Below, in pieces: positions 5,266 through 7,273 of a stretch of 7,273 bases of DNA. Position numbers and translations under genes: made by a program. The notes under the pieces are model-generated. The model made no database searches. It was not told the DNA's origin and saw only the letters and a program-made list of their open reading frames with translations. Position 1 is the first letter of the stretch, and the number at the start of each line of letters is the position of its first letter. The stretch is from Dehalococcoidia bacterium (GTDB taxonomy: Bacteria > Chloroflexota > Dehalococcoidia > UBA6926): assembly GCA_012271225.1 (NCBI GenBank), contig JAAXGS010000100.1, positions 1 to 7,273 of the forward strand, read 5' to 3'.

Positions 5266-7273
5266 TGAACCATCCCCGTATCTCCTCGCCGACGCGGTCA
5301 AGCGTCGGGGTCAGGACGGTTGGCGTGGGGAGGGCATCGATGAACGCCGCGCCGTATGCCCGGCTCATCACGCGGGAGTCCAGAACAACGATGACGCCCT
5401 GATCCCGCGCGTTGCGCAGCAATCGGCCAACGCCCTGTTTGAATCGCAGCAGCGAGCGCGGAATCTGAAACTCATTGAAGGCGTTCTCATAGGTCTCGCC
5501 GCGCGCCGCGACGATGGGGTCCGACGGCACGTCAAACGGAAGGCGCGCGACGATGAGCGCCCGCAGCGCGTCGCCGGGCAAATCCACGCCCTCCCAGAAG
5601 GCGGCCGCGCCCAGAATAACAATGCGTTTCCGCAGGCGGGCAATGTCCGCCAGGCGATCCGGTGAGCCGTCAATGCCTTGCCCCAGCACGGTGATGTCAT
5701 GCTCACGCAGCGCGGGGTGGACGTGCTGGTAGGTCTCACGCAGCGACGCATGCGACGTGAACAGGGCCAGGACGCCCCCGCCCGCGGCGGTCGCCACGTC
5801 CACAATTGCCCTCTGGGCGGCCCTGCCGTACGTGTTGCTGTTTGGGCCCGGCATGTCGGCGGGAATGAACGCCGCGGCGGCATCCTCAGGGCCGGCGGTC
5901 AGGTTCAGCCTCAACTCGGACGGCTCCTCCAGCCCAAGCCTTTCACTGATGAACGCGAATGAACTGTCCGTGGTGAGCGTTGCGCTGGTGAGGACGATGG
6001 ATTTGCGGTCCGCGAGCGGCCCGGCTGTCAGATGCGGCGCAACGCTCATCGGCGCCCAGTGCAGCGCGAGTCCCCGCCGTGGGTCGCGCGGCGACTCAAC
6101 CCACGTGATGTCCGTGTGCGGGTCCGCGCCGCGCACAACCGCTGAAAGCCGCGCGCGCAGATCGGCGATGCGTCGAGAGACATCATCAACCTCCATGGCG
6201 GCCGCGGTTCTCCTCCGCTGAGCCTGCAGCGCGGATCGCAGACGTGAATCGACGACGTCCGCCAGCGCGCCCAGCGCGGCGTCCACGTCCTCCCATGTTC
6301 GCGTGATCTCGCGCCATTGTTCCGATTCACGCGCGCCTGAGTTCAGACGCAGCACATCGCCGCCGCGGTCCGTCCGCTCGGCCGAAAGCAGTACGCGAAT
6401 AAGCGCAAAAAATTGATCGGCGCGTGTCGCCGCGTTTCCTGCTGCCGCCGCGACTGCGGCGGCAGCAGCCTCAATGTCCGCCCGCCCCCGCCCCGCGTCC
6501 CCGTCCTGGCCGCCGGCCAACAGAGCGGCCATGATCTGCGGGCGTCCATCGTCAGAATCCGTGCCCAGGCTGCCCATCAATTCGGTGATCTCCGCGTGAT
6601 CCACAGAGCGGTGATAGTGATCGGTCGCCTCGCGCTCAAGGTTATGCGCCTCATCCAGGATGACGTGCGGAATGCTGCCCAGGACGCTGCCGGATGCGGA
6701 TGAGTCCGCCAGAAGCAGGGCGTGATTCGTGACAATCAGGTGGGCGGCCTGCGCGGCGCGGCGCGCGCGGCCGCTGAAGCAATACCCCTGCTGCTCATAG
6801 GAGCATCCGCCGTGCCCGGGCTCAGACCCCGCGGACAGGACGGACCATCGGGCGATCTCATGCTCATCCACCAGCAGCTCGCCAAGGTCTCCGGTCTCCG
6901 TGGACTCCAGCCAGACAATCAGGCGCGCCAGAAAGACCGCATCCCCCGGCCGGGTGTCCAACATGCCGAGGCGGGAGAGCAGGCGAGAGATGCACAGGTA
7001 GTTTCCCCTGCCCTTGAGGACGGCGACTTTGAGGGCATCCGGGGCAAGGCCGAGCGCTCGCATCGCGATGGGAACATCCCGCGCGGCGAGTTGCTCCTGC
7101 AGGCCGCGCGTGGACGTTGCGACCACCACCTGCTCATCGATCGCCTCCGCGCGCCAGATGGCCGGAATCAGATATCCCAGTGATTTCCCCGTGCCGGGAG
7201 GCGCTTCCAGCAGCAGCGTGCCGCCCTGCTCTTGGATATCCAGAACGGCGGCGGCCATCTGCGCCTGCTGTGG
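5249..7273 (-). CDS. dinG: DinG/XPD-type superfamily 2 DNA helicase (N-terminus cut by right edge)
   Basis: The reading frame is open through the right edge, and residues before the internal ATG at 7258 read PQQAQ, typical of the family's R-P-Q-Q opening, so the gene continues beyond the window. Numbering from 7258: Walker A 'EAPPGTGKS' (18-26), motif Ia 'VVVATSTRGLQEQL' (44-57), 'GRGNYLC' with C89, the cysteine region with C152 and C160, 'NHALLLAD' (178-185), DEAH (202-205), an alanine-rich stretch (262-273), LTSATL (423-428), 'FWEGVDLPG' (554-562) and motif VI 'KQGVGRLLR' (607-615). These make an ATP-dependent 5'-3' helicase of the XPD/DinG group, acting in repair and at replication blocks. 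Only three cysteines occur in the whole visible protein, while the family's iron-sulfur cluster normally has four ligands. Whether an N-terminal exonuclease domain exists, as in Gram-positive DinG, cannot be seen. The stop overlaps the glycosylase start, suggesting co-translation. Confidence 0.93.
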   Translation of the reverse strand, partial: PQQAQMAAAVLDIQEQGGTLLLEAPPGTGKSLGYLIPAIWRAEAIDEQVVVATSTRGLQEQLAARDVPIAMRALGLAPDALKVAVLKGRGNYLCISRLLSRLGMLDTRPGDAVFLARLIVWLESTETGDLGELLVDEHEIARWSVLSAGSEPGHGGCSYEQQGYCFSGRARRAAQAAHLIVTNHALLLADSSASGSVLGSIPHVILDEAHNLEREATDHYHRSVDHAEITELMGSLGTDSDDGRPQIMAALLAGGQDGDAGRGRADIEAAAAAVAAAAGNAATRADQFFALIRVLLSAERTDRGGDVLRLNSGARESEQWREITRTWEDVDAALGALADVVDSRLRSALQAQRRRTAAAMEVDDVSRRIADLRARLSAVVRGADPHTDITWVESPRDPRRGLALHWAPMSVAPHLTAGPLADRKSIVLTSATLTTDSSFAFISERLGLEEPSELRLNLTAGPEDAAAAFIPADMPGPNSNTYGRAAQRAIVDVATAAGGGVLALFTSHASLRETYQHVHPALREHDITVLGQGIDGSPDRLADIARLRKRIVILGAAAFWEGVDLPGDALRALIVARLPFDVPSDPIVAARGETYENAFNEFQIPRSLLRFKQGVGRLLRNARDQGVIVVLDSRVMSRAYGAAFIDALPTPTVLTPTLDRVGEEIRGWFNDDDN
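6439..6468 (-). repeat. Perfect 13-bp inverted repeat with 4-base loop inside the helicase gene
   Basis: CTGCTGCCGCCGC (6439-6451) is the exact reverse complement of 6456-6468, around a four-base loop (6452-6455). It encodes an alanine-rich run (about residues 264-273), where GCT/GCC codons in one arm pair with GCG/GCA codons in the other. It has no T tract and is inside a coding region, so it is not called a terminator. It is probably a by-product of the alanine run, but it would fold strongly in the message. Confidence 0.6.
6481..6502 (-). other. Potential G-quadruplex motif on the helicase coding strand
   Basis: The minus strand has four G-runs of at least three (lengths 4, 4, 5 and 3) separated by loops of 4, 1 and 1 bases, which satisfies the usual quadruplex pattern. 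It encodes a Gly/Arg-rich stretch (GDAGRGRA, around residues 253-260). It lies 12 bases from the 13-bp hairpin. Whether it folds is unknown; high GC content makes chance occurrence fairly likely. Confidence 0.45.

Noticed and set aside
5266..5301. Longer TTG start for the glycosylase adding 12 residues
   Set aside because: The added residues lie entirely in helicase codons, start with a rare codon, and are not needed for the OGG_N domain; ATG 5265 has a better ribosome binding site.

Overview
The window is GC-rich bacterial DNA with tightly packed genes. It is mostly minus-strand, with one plus-strand gene in the middle. The gene set is a MacA/HlyD-type adaptor with a MacB-type ATPase, a thioredoxin-like protein next to a small CPAC glutaredoxin, a class II tRNA nucleotidyltransferase, an OGG1-type 8-oxoguanine glycosylase and a DinG-type helicase. 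Together with the highly acidic adaptor this recalls Chloroflexota (SAR202 / Dehalococcoidia-like lineages). That placement is an impression from memory of similar proteins, not a database result.

Layout from left to right. (1) 1-1870, minus: an efflux operon. The adaptor (179-1870) overlaps the start of an ABC ATPase (<1-182) by an ATGA; the ATPase runs off the left edge. (2) 1871-2068: a 198-bp gap holding the adaptor's ribosome binding site and three copies of CTGAACG. (3) 2069-2941, minus: a redox pair, with the glutaredoxin-like gene first and the Thioredoxin_9-like gene second. They follow a textbook TTGACT-17-TAGAAT promoter whose transcript should begin with a GC-rich stem-loop. (4) 3054-4325, plus: the tRNA CCA-adding-type enzyme, divergent from the redox pair and probably read from a leaderless message, because a TACAAT box lies nine bases before its ATG. 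(5) 4279-7273, minus: a repair pair. A DinG-family helicase, cut by the right edge, overlaps the start of the 8-oxoguanine glycosylase by 17 bp; the glycosylase in turn overlaps the tail of the tRNA enzyme by 47 bp, end to end.

Themes: oxidative-damage repair (glycosylase, with a helicase that may carry an iron-sulfur cluster) lies near thiol redox proteins, but the groups are separate transcription units and no joint function is shown. I found no RNA gene, insertion sequence, CRISPR array or phage-like gene. No wholly new system is evident. The items most worth a second look are residue-level departures in known families (a Glu-x-Asp metal motif in the tRNA enzyme, three rather than four cysteines in the helicase, a Gln-Cys-His in the glycosylase), a roughly 90-residue insert in the adaptor hairpin, and the compact divergent promoter.
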